The notes under the pieces: model-generated
What the model was told of the DNA's origin: nothing
Database searches by the model: none
Seen by the model: only the letters and a program-made list of their open reading frames with translations
Program-made: the position numbers and the translations under genes
Shown here: positions 1-11,572 of the stretch, piece by piece
Numbering within the stretch: the first letter of the stretch is position 1
Layout of the letters: the number at the start of each line of letters is the position of its first letter
Assembly: GCA_903813345.2 (NCBI GenBank)
Contig: CAIIXF020000008.1
Location: forward strand, 27,762,822-27,826,821
Direction: 5' to 3'
DNA: 64,000 nt
Source: Owenia fusiformis
Lineage: Eukaryota > Annelida > Polychaeta > Sabellida > Oweniidae

Positions 1-141
1 CTCGGGTTCTCTGAAAGAATTTTCAAGATGACTGCCAATATATTTTTCATATTTTTAAAATATTTCCTCCATATCTGTCAGTTCAATTGCAACTTCTTGA
101 ATGCACAGTACATATGTATCCTTGTTTCTGATTGCTTTAAG

Positions 142-3100
142 GACTGAAAACAGAAGGCGAGGTAGAAATTGGAGTGCAGCATATCATAGCAGAGGTAATC
201 TCTAAAGATAAGGATACAATGGATAAAGTCAGGGAACTGTGAGTCAACTTTTGTCATTCTCTGTTATATTCTCATCTTAGCCTACACTGAATGTCCCTCC
301 CATATGGTATTATTACCTCTTGAATCCCACGCTCTCTAAATTGGTGTGAAAATTTTGTGACAGATTATCTCGTCATTCTGGGTTTCAAGGTCATTTCTTA
401 CGTGACGAGAAATCTCTGGGTAGATTTGAGGTTAATATTAGCTTTCAATTTTGTGTTTACTTCTTTACTTGGGTTCTTAGACTTTTTATGAGAAGATTCC
501 ACAGATTGTTTTCCTTTAAACTTGTTGTCTTTTAAACCTGTGACCAAATATATGTATTCAATGTATTTAAATGTGGCTATTTATGTTTAAATACAGTCGC
601 TACTTGTATTTGTATTTTGAAATGATTAATTAAACGAATAAAACTGAATAAAAAAAATGTAAAAAATTAAAATTAACATATTTTTAACTGACACATGTGT
701 ATAAATCCATTTGTGTAAGCCATAAGCATACCTGTACCAGCTCATGGGAAATTTCTCTGGATTATGAATCTATAATCTGGTTTAACCTTCTATTTTATGG
801 CCAACTCATTTAAATATGAATGGAATAGTGACAGGTACTATTCATATTTAAATAAGTTGGTCATAAAATAGTCATGGAATTGTGACACTACTATTTCATA
901 TTCAAATGAGTTGACCATAAAAAAAAATTTTGGGTTAAATCATGAACCGTCAGCCCGCAATTGAATTTGTGAATGCTACCTTAATCTGTCCATCTGATCA
1001 TTTCTCACCAACCTGAATAAATGGTTCACATATGTGTACAACAGGCCCCTAGCCAGGGGGGGTTCGCAGGGTTCGGGCGAGCCCCTCTGCCCAAAAATTC
1101 TTTCAAAATCATGCAGTTTTCACCATTTTGAGCACTTCTCAAGTGATTTTAACCATATTTGGGCCAAATTGGTCAAATGTGAACCCCCCTGGAAATTTTT
1201 GAAAACTGAACCCCCCCTTGGCAAACCCTGGCTACGGGCCTGATAGTTCATGTTCTGATTTGTTTAGGTGTAAGACAGCCCATGTTACACTGGAGTCTAG
1301 TCAGGCAGTTGCTGCAAGCAAAAAGAAGGAGTCATCTGAGAAAAGTGTGAAAGATAGTCAAAAATATGAACAGTATTACAACTTCAAAGTACCAGTGAAA
1401 TATGCAAAGCCTCACCAGGTTAGTTGGTTGTTGTAGTTGCTAAACCTGTAAAAAACACTATCATTATCAGGCAGTAAAATGGCTGTTACCCCCATGTTGG
1501 GGAATAGTTGAGGAGGGGATTTGGAGGATGGATTGATCATTTATTTTCACACAATATATAGTTTATTAACCAGAGTTTATTTTTGAGAAAAAAAATAACT
1601 TCAATTTTTAACGTTTCTCAATTAGACTAAAATAACATGCATTTTTACTGTGGTCTTGCATTTTGGTTCAATATATTGAGCGATTAATACAGATTCGAAC
1701 ATGACTGCATACTCGCCTTCTATAGTGAACAAAGTCAATATTTCACCTGGGTTATATTCGCAAACAAATCCCCTGGTAATACAAGTACTGTGTGACGTCA
1801 TAACGGCAGGCTGTAGTAATGGCAGACCATAATGAATATTCAAAACATTTTGGCTAGTTTTCATGTTCGAATCATAATATAGACCTCAGAGCATGTGTTA
1901 TATTGACGAATACAGACCTTAGGGCTAGGCCCTTTGGTCGTTCGCGGTACAGAAAACATTTGTGCCTAGCCCTGTGGTCTGTATTCATTGATTTAACACC
2001 TGCTTTAAGGTCTATAGTTCATAGTTCTTGATTAAACCTGGTACAGGGTGACCCAAAAAAATGCAACCCTACATTTCTTCAATATTTTTCTTAAATGAGG
2101 GTAAATTGCTCTGAGATTTGGCACACAAGGATTTCATTCAATGTTGGATCCTCTGGCAAAGTTTTAATAATCATAGTCTTATATTGGTAGAGTTATGGTT
2201 GTTTCAAAATATGCTCCAGTTGTCGTCAATTTCGCTGAAAACAAACTTGCAATGTTCAAGAAACCTGTTCATATCACGGATGCATTCTTTCCAATGGGTA
2301 TGGCTCACATTTTTGCAGCCATTGCTTATTGGAGTTCTGCAATTGCAGTTGGGTTATTTTCATACACATTATCCTTTAAATAACCCCATATATAGAAGTC
2401 AGGGGCATTGAGATCAAGACTGTAGGATGACCATGGGTTCTCCTTCCTAGGTGAGATAATCTTCCCATAGAATTGACTAGTGAGCCAGGCTATGCTATCA
2501 TTAGAAGTGTGAGGAGTAGCTCCATCCTTCTAGAACCACTGTTCTTGTTTATTGATGCCTCTATGTCACTCTAGAAGTGCCTAGAACTTCCTGGGAATGC
2601 CAATATTGCAATGTGTGTTAACAGTAGCAGTGTTACCATTATCAACCTCAAACCAAAAGTGGCTAGTGATTTCATGTTTGGAAATTGGCAGCCCAAGCTG
2701 TGCATTTAACAGAATAAAGGGGCCTTTGAAGCACTTCATCTGGAATTTGTGATCCCAGAACACATTATTTCTTGAGTTTACATGTTCAGAAAGAAGGGAA
2801 TGTGATTCACCCGAAAACCTAACATTGGAAATGGACGACTTTGGAGCATATTTTGGAACGACCATAACTCTATCAATATAAGACAATGATTATTGAAACT
2901 TTGCCAGAGGATCCCACATTGAATGAAGTCCTTGTGTGCCAAATTTCTGAGCAATTAATCTCCATTTAAGAAAAATGTTGAAGAAATGGAGGGTTGCATT
3001 TTTTTGGGTCACCCTGTATTATATACATGTCTTTAAAGGAAAAGTGCAATGAGCTATCTTCTGCTTCAGGTACTGGCCATAAACAGAGGGGAGACTAAGA

Positions 3101-6100
3101 AACTTCTCACTGTTAAGATTAACATTCCCGAACAAGTGAAGGAACGATTTGTGAGATTTTGCCAACAAAAGTTTACGCACAGAAATTGTAGTGATCTTGT
3201 CAGAAGCATTATACAAAAAAGCATAGAGGATGCTTACAAGAGGCTGATTCATCCCCTTATATGTAGACAGTTCAGGTATTTCTGAATTCTTTATTTACTA
3301 GCGCTTTGTTGTAACATGATGTGCAAGGTCATCGTTTTTTTTAGTGTTGGATTTGAGCTACAGTCACAGGATGCAGTTTGTAAGTAGAGAGGTTTTCATT
3401 ACATCTCCTTTTTGAAAACAAAATGATTCTCCTAGTTGGTCATAAGTTGCTATTCCTTTTTATGATCATAAAATAACCTTTCTCATGAGATAATGAAAAT
3501 CGCTTCATTACATCAAGAGAAAAAACAAAGTTCTATCAAAATTTCATCTATCACAGGCATTTTTAAGATAAATCTTGCAGTAAATAATTTGTCCTGATGC
3601 CCTTAGGACTTTGGTAGTTATTGTTGCAGGAAATTTGAAATTGAGGCTGGACATCTTGATTTTTCAAGTTATTAAAAAACAATATTGGAGATGAAAAACA
3701 TGTAAGACAATGAGTTATCTTGAAGCAAAATTCAACTCTATGTCATAAATTTTTCTAGGTCTGATTTAAAGAAAGTTGCAGAGAAGGCATCCATTGATGT
3801 ATTTGCTGGGAATCTCAAACAGCTACTACTAACTCCACCTATAAGGGGAAAGGTAGTTCTTGGAGTTGATCCAGGCTTCACTAATGGTTGTAAACTTGCA
3901 GTCACTGACCCAATGGGTAAATTGCAATATCTTTTAATCTTATTTTGAAAAACTGCTTTATTGTTGTCTTGTGTCTGTAGGTCAGAGTACGATAAGAATA
4001 TATACCATTCAATGGCCTAGCCCGTAGCCGAATTCGCAGAATTTGTGCAAATTCCCCCCCCCCCCCCCCTGGCCAAAAATTCTTTCAAAAACATGCAGTT
4101 TGCACCATTTTGAGCACTTCTCAAGTGATTTTAACCATATTTGGGCCAAAATTGTCAAATGTGAACCCCCCCTGGAAATTAAAAAAAATTGAACCCCCCC
4201 TTGGCAAATCCTGGCTACGGGCCTGATGGCAAACACAAGAAGGTATTATCTTTTCTACTGCTGGTGATTTTTTATTTATATTAAACTATGCTGTATGTGT
4301 AATGTAATGAATCTTGAATTGATATTTGTGCTCAAAATTGGTTTAAAACGATTTTAGTAGAGCCTGGACCAGAGGAGCCAAAAAGGTCTTACAATGGCTA
4401 GTAGGTTTGTACAATGTACATGTATATAGGTTTTATCCTTTTAAATGGTATATGATATGATAAATGATATATCCCGATCCCTATGAATAACCTTATGCAT
4501 TGATGGAATGAATAATTACAAATAAAACTGTGATTTCCATCTTTTGAAAAGTTATTGAATCCCTCTCTACCAAACAAAGGTTCCACTGTTTAATAGTATT
4601 TAATGGTCTCCTCCTCTACAGTATTGTAAAACAGTTTTGTGATATTTATATTTATTTATTTAGACAATTATACACTTTTAACAGTGGCACTTTTAAAATA
4701 AGGTACATCTATAGGAAGTTATACACAGTGACATGGAGGTTAAAAACATAATATTTCTATCAAATATTAAAATAAGTTTTAAAGGAATAAAAATATAAAC
4801 ATGTTAATATTTACATTATATTATTTCTAGGTGCAATATTGGAAACAGGGGTTGTATATATTCACTCTCATTGTATTTCAGTTGCAATATTGGAAACAGG
4901 GGTTGTATATATTCACTCTCATTGTATTTTAGGTGCAATATTGGAAACAGGGGGTGGTATATATTCACTCTCATTGTATTTTAGGTGCAATATTGGAAAC
5001 AGGGGTGGTATATATTCACTCTCATTGTATTTTAGGTGCAATATTGGAAACAGGGGTGGTATATATTCACTCTTATTGTATTTTAGGTGCAATATCGGAA
5101 ACAGGGGGTGGTATATATTCACTCTCATTGTATTTTAGGTGCAATATTGGAAACAGGGGTGGTATATATTCACTCTCATTGTATTTTTGGTGCAATATTG
5201 GAAACAGGGGTGGTATATATTCACTCTCATTGTATTTTAGGTGCAAAATTGGAAACCGGGGTGGTATATATTCACTCTCATTGTATTTTAGGTGAAATAT
5301 TGGAAACAGGGTTGCTATATATTCACTCTCATTGTATTTCAGGTGCAATATTGGAAACAGGGGTGGTATATATTCACTCTCATTGTATTTTAGGTGCAAT
5401 ATTGGAAACAGGGGTGGTATATATTCACTCTCACAAGGCAAACAAAGCCAGGGAAACTATGAAACTTAGGGACATAATACTCAAACACAGGTACATTAAT
5501 AATTTAATATACATTTATAGAGGTTATTTACTGGGAGGTATTGACTATGGGTTTTATACCACCAATATTGACCAAGGTATAAAACACATATTCTATTCTC
5601 AACCAGGAATAATAATACATGTATCAACCTAAGAACATGAGTGAAAAATAACTTGATTCATTTTTAACATTGCGAACACAATTTAATGTCAGGAATGTTT
5701 TTCTGATCTCTAGATGTGAGACTGTTGCTATAGGGAATGGAACAGCATGCAGAGAGACGGAGGCTCTCATCTCTGACTGTATAAAGAATAATACATTTAA
5801 ACCACTCAATGTTATGTACTGGTAAGCGACAATTGAAATATGAAATTATGCTACATTTCAAATTTAATAGTCTGTCATGTATAAAGTGACATTATGGCAA
5901 ATAATTGAAAGGCTCTGGTTGAAAATAACCAACCAAGGTTAAAAAATCTCAAATCTGCTTAGATGTTGGTCCTAAGAAAAGCCCACAAATGAAAAAAAGA
6001 TATTGCTGCATTTACAACTTCTATTGATATTTGGGTCTGAAAACAGCATGTTGGATAAATTTCCGAGTCCGAAAGTGTATCCAAAAATCAAAATATATGG

Positions 6101-9100
6101 ATGAGAACTGAGCCTCCATTATACAGTGTATCAGAGGCACAACTAGAAATACCCGACCTTGACCTATTATTTTATATGATATTACAGTATAGTGAATGAG
6201 AATGGAGCCTCCATATACAGTGTATCAGAGGAGGCGCAACTAGAAATGCCTGACCTTGATCCAACCTTGAGAGGGGCAGGTAATGTAATATGTTTCTCAT
6301 TCCATTCTCTATATATTTCAATGGTATTCATGCATAATCTTTATGTTTGATACAGTGAGGTTATGAACCCATTATGTTGATAATTTGAAATTTGAACAAA
6401 ATTACAATCTACCTGTTTTTCAAAAAACTTCAAAATTTGTTTAATCCATGCAGTAGCTTTAGAAATGACACCCTATTCACATTAGTAAGGTTCACATTTA
6501 AAATAAGAAAAACAGTCATTTATTTTTATATGGAGGTGCCAAATTGTAGTTTAAGTGAAAGTGTATACAAGGCTTATAATATTGTCATTGTAGTGTCTAT
6601 AGCAAGAAGGCTTCAGGATCCTCTTATTGAACTTGTAAAGACTGAACCTAAGCACATTGGTGTAGGAATGTACCAGGTATACAGTAATATGAAGATATAG
6701 TTGAGTAAACAAGGGTCAAAACAATTATGCTATTTATTATTTTATAGGTTTTTCATTGTACTGTACAGTAGAGTATACATTTTAATAATGATAATGATAA
6801 AAAATAACGATTTTTCATCATGCTTCTAAAAGATAATGTTTTAACTTGTAATTCACTAATATAAATTAAAACCTGTGTGATGAAATGGTTAAGTTAAACA
6901 ACTTAGTAATCAGTGATCTTCCAAAAGCTGGTGAGATCCTTAAAGCTGACATTATCACCTTTCAATTGGTATATTAAAACGTTTGAAGATATAAAACATA
7001 CACTAAAATGTTACATAAGGACTTCAGGAAGAAAATTCACGTTTTACATTCTAATTAGTTTGTGGAAAAATTATTTTACTGGAGATAATTGAACTCTCGT
7101 ATTCTCAATTCTTCCAGCATGATGTGTCGGAGACTCAACTCAAGCAGTCCCTTGATGAAGTTGTTGAGGAATGTGTCAGCTTTGTTGGTGTGGACCTGAA
7201 TGTTTGTACAGACCTCATGCTGAGGTAATCCATAAGTTGACATTAAAATAAGCAATGATGCACATTTTACTGGCTATAACCGGAATGTCATCAAAATACA
7301 AAAAATCTGGATCAATGTACATGTGTCATTTAAAATCCTAATAAATCAATGTGATAAAATTGATTATTCTTCTGCTTTCATAATTGTTAGGAGGATTGCT
7401 GGACTAAACAAAAAAATTGCCAAGAACATTGTAGACTGGAGAACTGCAAATGGGATGATAAAAAATCGTAAACAATTGTTGAAAATCCGTGGATTGGGAC
7501 CAAAGACATTTGAGCAATGTGCAGGCTTCATAAGAATCTTGCCGAGTACAGTAATGAAGTAAGATATGTTGGGATACTATTTTATTATAATCCCCTGAAT
7601 AAGTTCAAGGGGGTGTATTTCCATATCAATGACACAAAAGATAATGCAGATTATAATGATTACATTTGTAGTAGCAACAGCAACATAGTGCATTATTATG
7701 AAGTCACTGCCACAAGTGGTGACATTGTTAAGTCTCCAACTATCTTGTGAATGGAAGTTGGAGTATGATTGATCTACGAGTGCTGTTTTGAACTTTATGC
7801 AGCTCCTTGTCGCTTGGCTGTCGTTTTTGCCTCATTGAGTCACCTTTTGTATACTAGTAATACTAGTAAATCTTTATTTTCAACAATAATGTTTTATGAA
7901 AAAATACTTGTTACAGAAAAGAAGAAGATACTGACAGTATTGATGGAGCATGTATGAGTACATGTACATCAAAGAAGCGGAAATCAACTGGACTAACTCC
8001 GAAATCTAAGAAGAGAAAGTTGGATGTTGCATCATTTGATGTAAATCCCCTGGATTCCACTTGGATACATCCTGAATCATACACCATAGCAACAAGGTAG
8101 GATTAGTTTATCATTAATTCGATTAGACATCTTAAAATCATACACCATTAGAACAAGGTGTAGACAGTTTATCTAAGGTACATTATGTAGATGAATGGAG
8201 TCACTGTTTTTAAAGTCATGAAATTGCTATAGGTTGTAAAATCAAATTATGATAATAAATTCTTCAAGTAAGTTTCTCGACACAAAGCCACAAGATGTTA
8301 TGGTAACAGTGGTCAGAGGTATGTTGGGCAATGTCATCTGATTGTGGGTATTTGAGCATGAAAAAGAGCTGTAAACTGCAATTTTAAACCAAATGTTCGT
8401 CTCTTCTTATGTTACCTTTTTGTCAATTTTCCCCATGTTACTATTAATTTTAAATCAAGCAGCCTGATCTAGTTTTGAATTTGATTTTTGTGAGCACAGA
8501 AGTCAAATTTAGTTCAAAAGTTAATTTTCATAAAAAATGTCAATCTGTAGCACTTGAACACTGATATCCCTAAAAGTAAAGCCATCTACATGTATATCTT
8601 ACTGGAAACCCTGTTTATGTAAATTCCATCATTTTTTGTCAGGTTTCTTGAAAAAATAAAGGCGAATCCAGAAGAAATAGGCCATTCCACTATAGAACTG
8701 AAGGTAGAGGCTGCACTCAGGTCAACAGGTATGTACATGTATAGTTAAGTGAGATTACATTTAAGAAACCATTCTCTCCTTCTTTTTTTTTTTTTTTTTT
8801 TCAAAAGTTAATCAGCTCTAGTACTTTTTTTTCATCAGTATCATTACATATTCATATTACATAATATATTCTCAACATAACATTCATAACATAATATATT
8901 CTCTCCTTCTATTTCAGTTGCTAGGAACACCTGTTCATTTCACATCTTTCAACCTCGAAAATAACTTGATCCAGTGAAGTAAATCTGCCTGATTATGCAT
9001 TACAGTGTCATCTCCACTGTTCCCAGGATTTTTTTCTCAAGTTGGTGCAAAATGTTCCCAATTAAGACTTTTGGTCAAAATATGCCTATTTTTCATGAAA

Positions 9101-10276
9101 AGTGGGTGCAAAATCAAATAGCTGCAAAATGATAATAAGCGTTCAATTATTGAGTGCATTGAAAATCACCCCCCCCCCTCTATGTATTCCAATTTGAAAG
9201 TACTTTAAGGTGATGCTTTAAAATGTTTGGCTATAATGACAACAATAAATTTCTGTGTACTATGTATTTCCAGATGTGTGTAGACTGGCAAAAGAACTAG
9301 GAACTGACAGTCATTGCTTACAGCTTATCATAGACGGTGTCCAACAGTCAGTCGGCTCAGATATAAGAGAGGGTAAGCAGTTAATGTGTACATGGCCCAT
9401 GATCTGTGTGAATACGCTGAAATCTTATGGTCATATGACCTCTACTCAAGAACAAATTCTCAATATTAAGCCACTAACTAATAAAAATTCCCTAATACTA
9501 GTACTTGTACATACTAGTATGTAGTAAAATATGAAATTATTGATGATAATCAGGGGGTCATTAACAGAAATTTCGTGAAGTTACGAATTCGTAAATCACT
9601 TGTTGTAACCATGGAAATAATGACGTCACAGTTAGAGAACAATGGAATTTACGAATTCTTACCTTTATGAAGTTTCTGTTAATGCCCCCTGGTCATCAGT
9701 TTTGGTTTGAATTCGTTATACATGTACCTTTGCTCAAAAAATAATTTTCAATATGGCTGCTGAATTTAAAATGGCTGGTGTCTTTTGTAAAAGGTGTAAT
9801 GTTGGCTTGTTAACCAACAATAACTCGGATTGGATTGTATCTTTGCCAACTTGTTCACATTTTATTGGACCACACTGTATTACTCTATGAATTTCGTTAT
9901 TTTTAAAAGGAAATAATCTCTACAAACTCTGATTGCCTGAAATGCTTGACCATTAACATTTTGAACAAGATATTCACACGCCTTTGAAATATTTTCAGAA
10001 TTTGAGAAGCCATTGTTCAAGAAAGGACTGGTCTCAATGGACAGTATATCACCTGGGACTAAACTTACCGGCAAAGTTGTGAATGTGACACATTTTGGTG
10101 CCTTTGTGGATGTAGGCTTAGGACGAGATGGCCTTATTCACTCTAGTGCAATGGGTCGGGTGTTGAAGTTAAAACATAAAGATAAACTCCAACTAGGAGA
10201 CAAAGTGGAAGTGAAGGTTACAAATCTAGATAAGGAAAAGGGAAGGATAGGTCTTGCCTTACTGGACCTATTATAG
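142..10276 (+). CDS. SRBD1: S1 RNA-binding domain-containing protein 1 (Tex-family), C-terminal 14 exons
   Basis: Exons read at 142-238, 1268-1418, 3070-3275, 3759-3916, 5394-5490, 5714-5821, 6188-6279, 6594-6676, 7118-7224, 7391-7558, 7917-8096, 8643-8728, 9274-9372 and 9999-10276 (stop TAG). All junctions are GT/AG, phases agree throughout, and together they give about 635 residues; the N-terminus lies upstream of the window. Order of domains: Tex core; an RNase H-like YqgF region ([12 protein letters not shown], then [11 protein letters not shown]); the conserved [10 protein letters not shown] and [11 protein letters not shown] segments; helix-hairpin-helix motifs ([26 protein letters not shown]); and a C-terminal S1 domain ([21 protein letters not shown]). 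Exon 7917-8096 inserts a basic stretch with two KKRK clusters that resembles a bipartite nuclear signal. The family binds RNA; the exact role of SRBD1 is poorly known. Oddities: a minisatellite at the start of exon 5394 and a decayed copy of exon 6188. Confidence 0.9.
780..947. repeat. Palindromic MITE, ATTTAAATATGAAT family
   Basis: Imperfect palindrome with CTATTTTATGGCCAACTCAT at the left and the complementary form twice at the right. The terminal GGTTTAACC-like and GGGTTAAATC ends face each other. The same core (ATATGAATGGAATAGTG, CAGGTACTATTCATA) recurs at 26384-26470 and, decayed, at 26196-26275. It is non-coding and lies in an SRBD1 intron. Confidence 0.75.
1042..1242. mobile_element. 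MULE-like MITE, CAGGCCCGTAGCCAGG family, copy 1
   Basis: Element of about 200 bp with terminal CAGGCCCCTAGCCAGG and GGCTACGGGCCTG ends. The interior is shared with 4012-4226 and 51755-51965 (CATTTTGAGCACTTCTCAAG, ATATTTGGGCCAAA). G and C homopolymers sit near both ends. No clear target duplication is visible at this copy. Confidence 0.75.
1879..2016. repeat. Imperfect palindrome (MITE-like)
   Basis: Left arm ATATAGACCTCAGAGCATGT with GAATACAGACC and GGGCTAGGCCC faces right arm GCCTAGCCCTGTGGTCTGTATTC followed by AACACCTGCTTTAAGG and TCTATAG in reverse complement. It lies in an SRBD1 intron and is non-coding. Confidence 0.65.
2044..3016. mobile_element. Degenerate Tc1/mariner-like transposon with TA duplication
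   Basis: The ends are CAGGGTGACCCAAAAAAATG and its reverse complement, flanked by TA at 2042-2043 and 3017-3018. The inverted arms extend roughly 200-250 bp. The interior carries a transposase remnant on the minus strand. The arms are diverged from each other, so this is an old, inactive copy inside an SRBD1 intron. Confidence 0.9.
2328..2570 (-). pseudogene. Mariner-type DDE transposase C-terminal remnant
   Basis: On the minus strand the sequence reads [19 protein letters not shown], then a [18 protein letters not shown] segment, and soon stops. These are the second catalytic Asp region (DGAxPH) and the D...W-G-YLKD motif of IS630/Tc1/mariner transposases. An in-frame TAG precedes the DGATPH motif, and the N-terminal two thirds are missing. 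Confidence 0.85.
4012..4226. mobile_element. MULE-like MITE, CAGGCCCGTAGCCAGG family, copy 2
   Basis: Same family as 1042-1242. The right end GGCTACGGGCCTGAT is well kept; the left end (GGCCTAGCCCGTAGCC) is degraded and followed by a long C run. It lies in the SRBD1 intron just upstream of the minisatellite. Confidence 0.75.
4831..5433 (+). repeat. 51-bp minisatellite built from an SRBD1 splice acceptor plus exon start (12 units)
   Basis: Twelve head-to-tail units begin at 4831, 4882, 4933, 4985, 5036, 5087, 5139, 5190, 5241, 5292, 5343 and 5394. Each is 51 bp, except two of 52 bp (starting 4933 and 5087) with an extra G. A unit is the first 40 nt of the SRBD1 exon followed by the 11-nt acceptor TTGTATTTTAG. 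The last unit runs into the real exon. Unit 5190 has lost its AG (TTTTTGG); the other eleven keep an acceptor. The first unit has a different upstream acceptor (TTATTTCTAG). In the coding frame the unit reads [17 protein letters not shown] (17 residues) without a stop. Confidence 0.95.
6099..6164 (+). pseudogene. Decayed partial duplicate of the SRBD1 exon at 6188-6279
   Basis: The segment closely matches 6195-6263 (GAGCCTCCAT, ACAGTGTATCAGAGG, CAACTAGAAAT, CCGACCTTGAC) about 95 bp upstream in the preceding intron. It has lost bases, carries an in-frame TGA early, and has no acceptor of its own. It is therefore a non-functional remnant of a local exon duplication. Confidence 0.8.
9551..9691. 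repeat. Short palindromic MITE
   Basis: Left CAGGGGGTCATTAACAGAAA with ACGAATTCGTAAAT faces right ATTTACGAATTCTTAC with TTTCTGTTAATGCCCCCTG. About 141 bp, non-coding, in the penultimate SRBD1 intron. No target duplication can be called. Confidence 0.75.
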
Positions 10277-10440
10277 GAAAATCATTATAAGACTTATTGG
10301 ACAGATGATTTACAAAGTTGTAAACAATGTACAATCTTCTGAATGGATCAATCATGCAGACCTCTCATAAGCTTTATTGTTATTTATAATAAGTTATGAA
10401 GCAAGCATGATTGTGGCTAAACGGATAGCATGGTCTAAGT

Positions 10441-10446
10441 AATAAA
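10441..10446 (+). terminator. Poly(A) signal of SRBD1
   Basis: AATAAA lies 165 nt after the SRBD1 stop and is followed about 20 nt later by a GT-rich tract (10465-10480) of the kind that forms a downstream cleavage element. No other canonical hexamer is seen nearer the stop. Confidence 0.7.
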
Positions 10447-10824
10447 AAGAAGCTAAGTAAGTAAAGGTGTGTGTGTGTTTATGTATAGCAATGTCCTTTT
10501 ACAATATTTTATGCCTATCGAGGGGTCTCCCCAGAATATCTTACGAGTAGTTGTTCCCTAGTAGGCCAATTATCCATTCGAGGTTATATTCCCAAAAATG
10601 AAAATGATCAGAATCCATTTTTCTATCAAGAGTTTACCTTTTTAACACTTAATGCATCAGTTCCATTTGATACGCCGACGGTTTTATATTGTTACGGCCA
10701 ATAAGATCCTATACGAAGAGATAGAACCATTTCCATGATATAGTTACGGCAGTGGATGAGAAAACGTGACAGAACTCAAACAAAATAACCACAATTTTGT
10801 AAATCGTATTTGTATAATACTAGA

Positions 10825-10940
10825 CATTGGCGTTAGAAGGGGGAGGGTGTTGGGTGCGACCGCCCCTTTCCCTGATTTTTTCAGTTTTTAGATTTTAAAC
10901 CTAGCCTAGAATTGAAAGCTCTGGAGCTAATTAAAGTCAA
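10825..10940. repeat. Dispersed repeat shared with 43785-43890
   Basis: The ACATTGGCGTTAGAAGGGGG start and the AGCCTAGAATTGAAAGCTCT/GGAGCTAATTAAAGTCAA end are found in reverse complement at 43785-43890, with another partial end at 44022-44055. The middle is a purine/pyrimidine-rich stretch. Non-coding. Confidence 0.7.
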
Positions 10941-11036
10941 CGTGTAATAGTGACAGAAATGATTCTATGTCAGTATGAAAGTATGGGGCCCCCCTAGGCA
11001 GACATATAACAGTGTTGTCATAGTATGAGTCATATA

Positions 11037-11538
11037 TCATTTTAAAGCTTATCCAAAGTTACATTGATTTGCCAAGTATTGTGGTTTTACTCTCAAATGG
11101 GTAAAAGTTACGGTCATTTTAAAATTTAGTGTTTTGTCAAAATAAAGTTCAATTTTACACCACAGTACTAGTCAATGTGTCCCTCCTTGGCCATGTTAAT
11201 AGCAACAATAATTTTCAGATATGACCTTAAAATCCCTTCAAATAGGAGTGTGGAATTTTATGATCCTCTTAAAATCTGTTAAGGCACTTTTAGGAGAGTT
11301 TCCATGGAGTATATACCCTCATCGATCTCTTTCCAACTCAATATCAATCCGACCCGATCGAAAAGAGTTGCTGCTGTTAAGATGGCCCGGGAGGACACAT
11401 TAACTAGTGATTTGGTGTAAAATTGAACTTAATTTTGACCAAACACTAAATTTTGAAATGCCTGTAATTTTTTAACATTTGAGAGTTGAACCATGATACT
11501 TGGCGAATCAATGTAACTTTGGATAAGCTTTAAAATTT
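11037..11538. repeat. Long imperfect palindrome (about 500 bp)
   Basis: The left arm (TTTTAAAGCTTATCCAAAG, ACATTGATTTGCCAAGTAT, TTAGTGTTTTGTCAAAAT) pairs with the right arm at 11400-11538. The centre pairs too (ACTAGTCAATGTGTCC with GGACACATTAACTAGT), so the whole segment is one palindrome. No coding content. Confidence 0.8.
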
Positions 11539-11572
11539 TTTTTTTTGAAGGGGTCTTCCAAGATGGCAGACA

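Noticed and set aside
2118-2886. Two ORFs in opposite directions at 2118-2411 and 2581-2886
   Set aside because: They lie in the inverted arms of the mariner relic; the real remnant is on the minus strand at 2328-2570 in another frame.
5073-5441. Minus-strand ORF of 122 codons with repeated residues over the minisatellite
   Set aside because: It is the antisense of the 51-bp repeat; openness follows from repetition, not coding.
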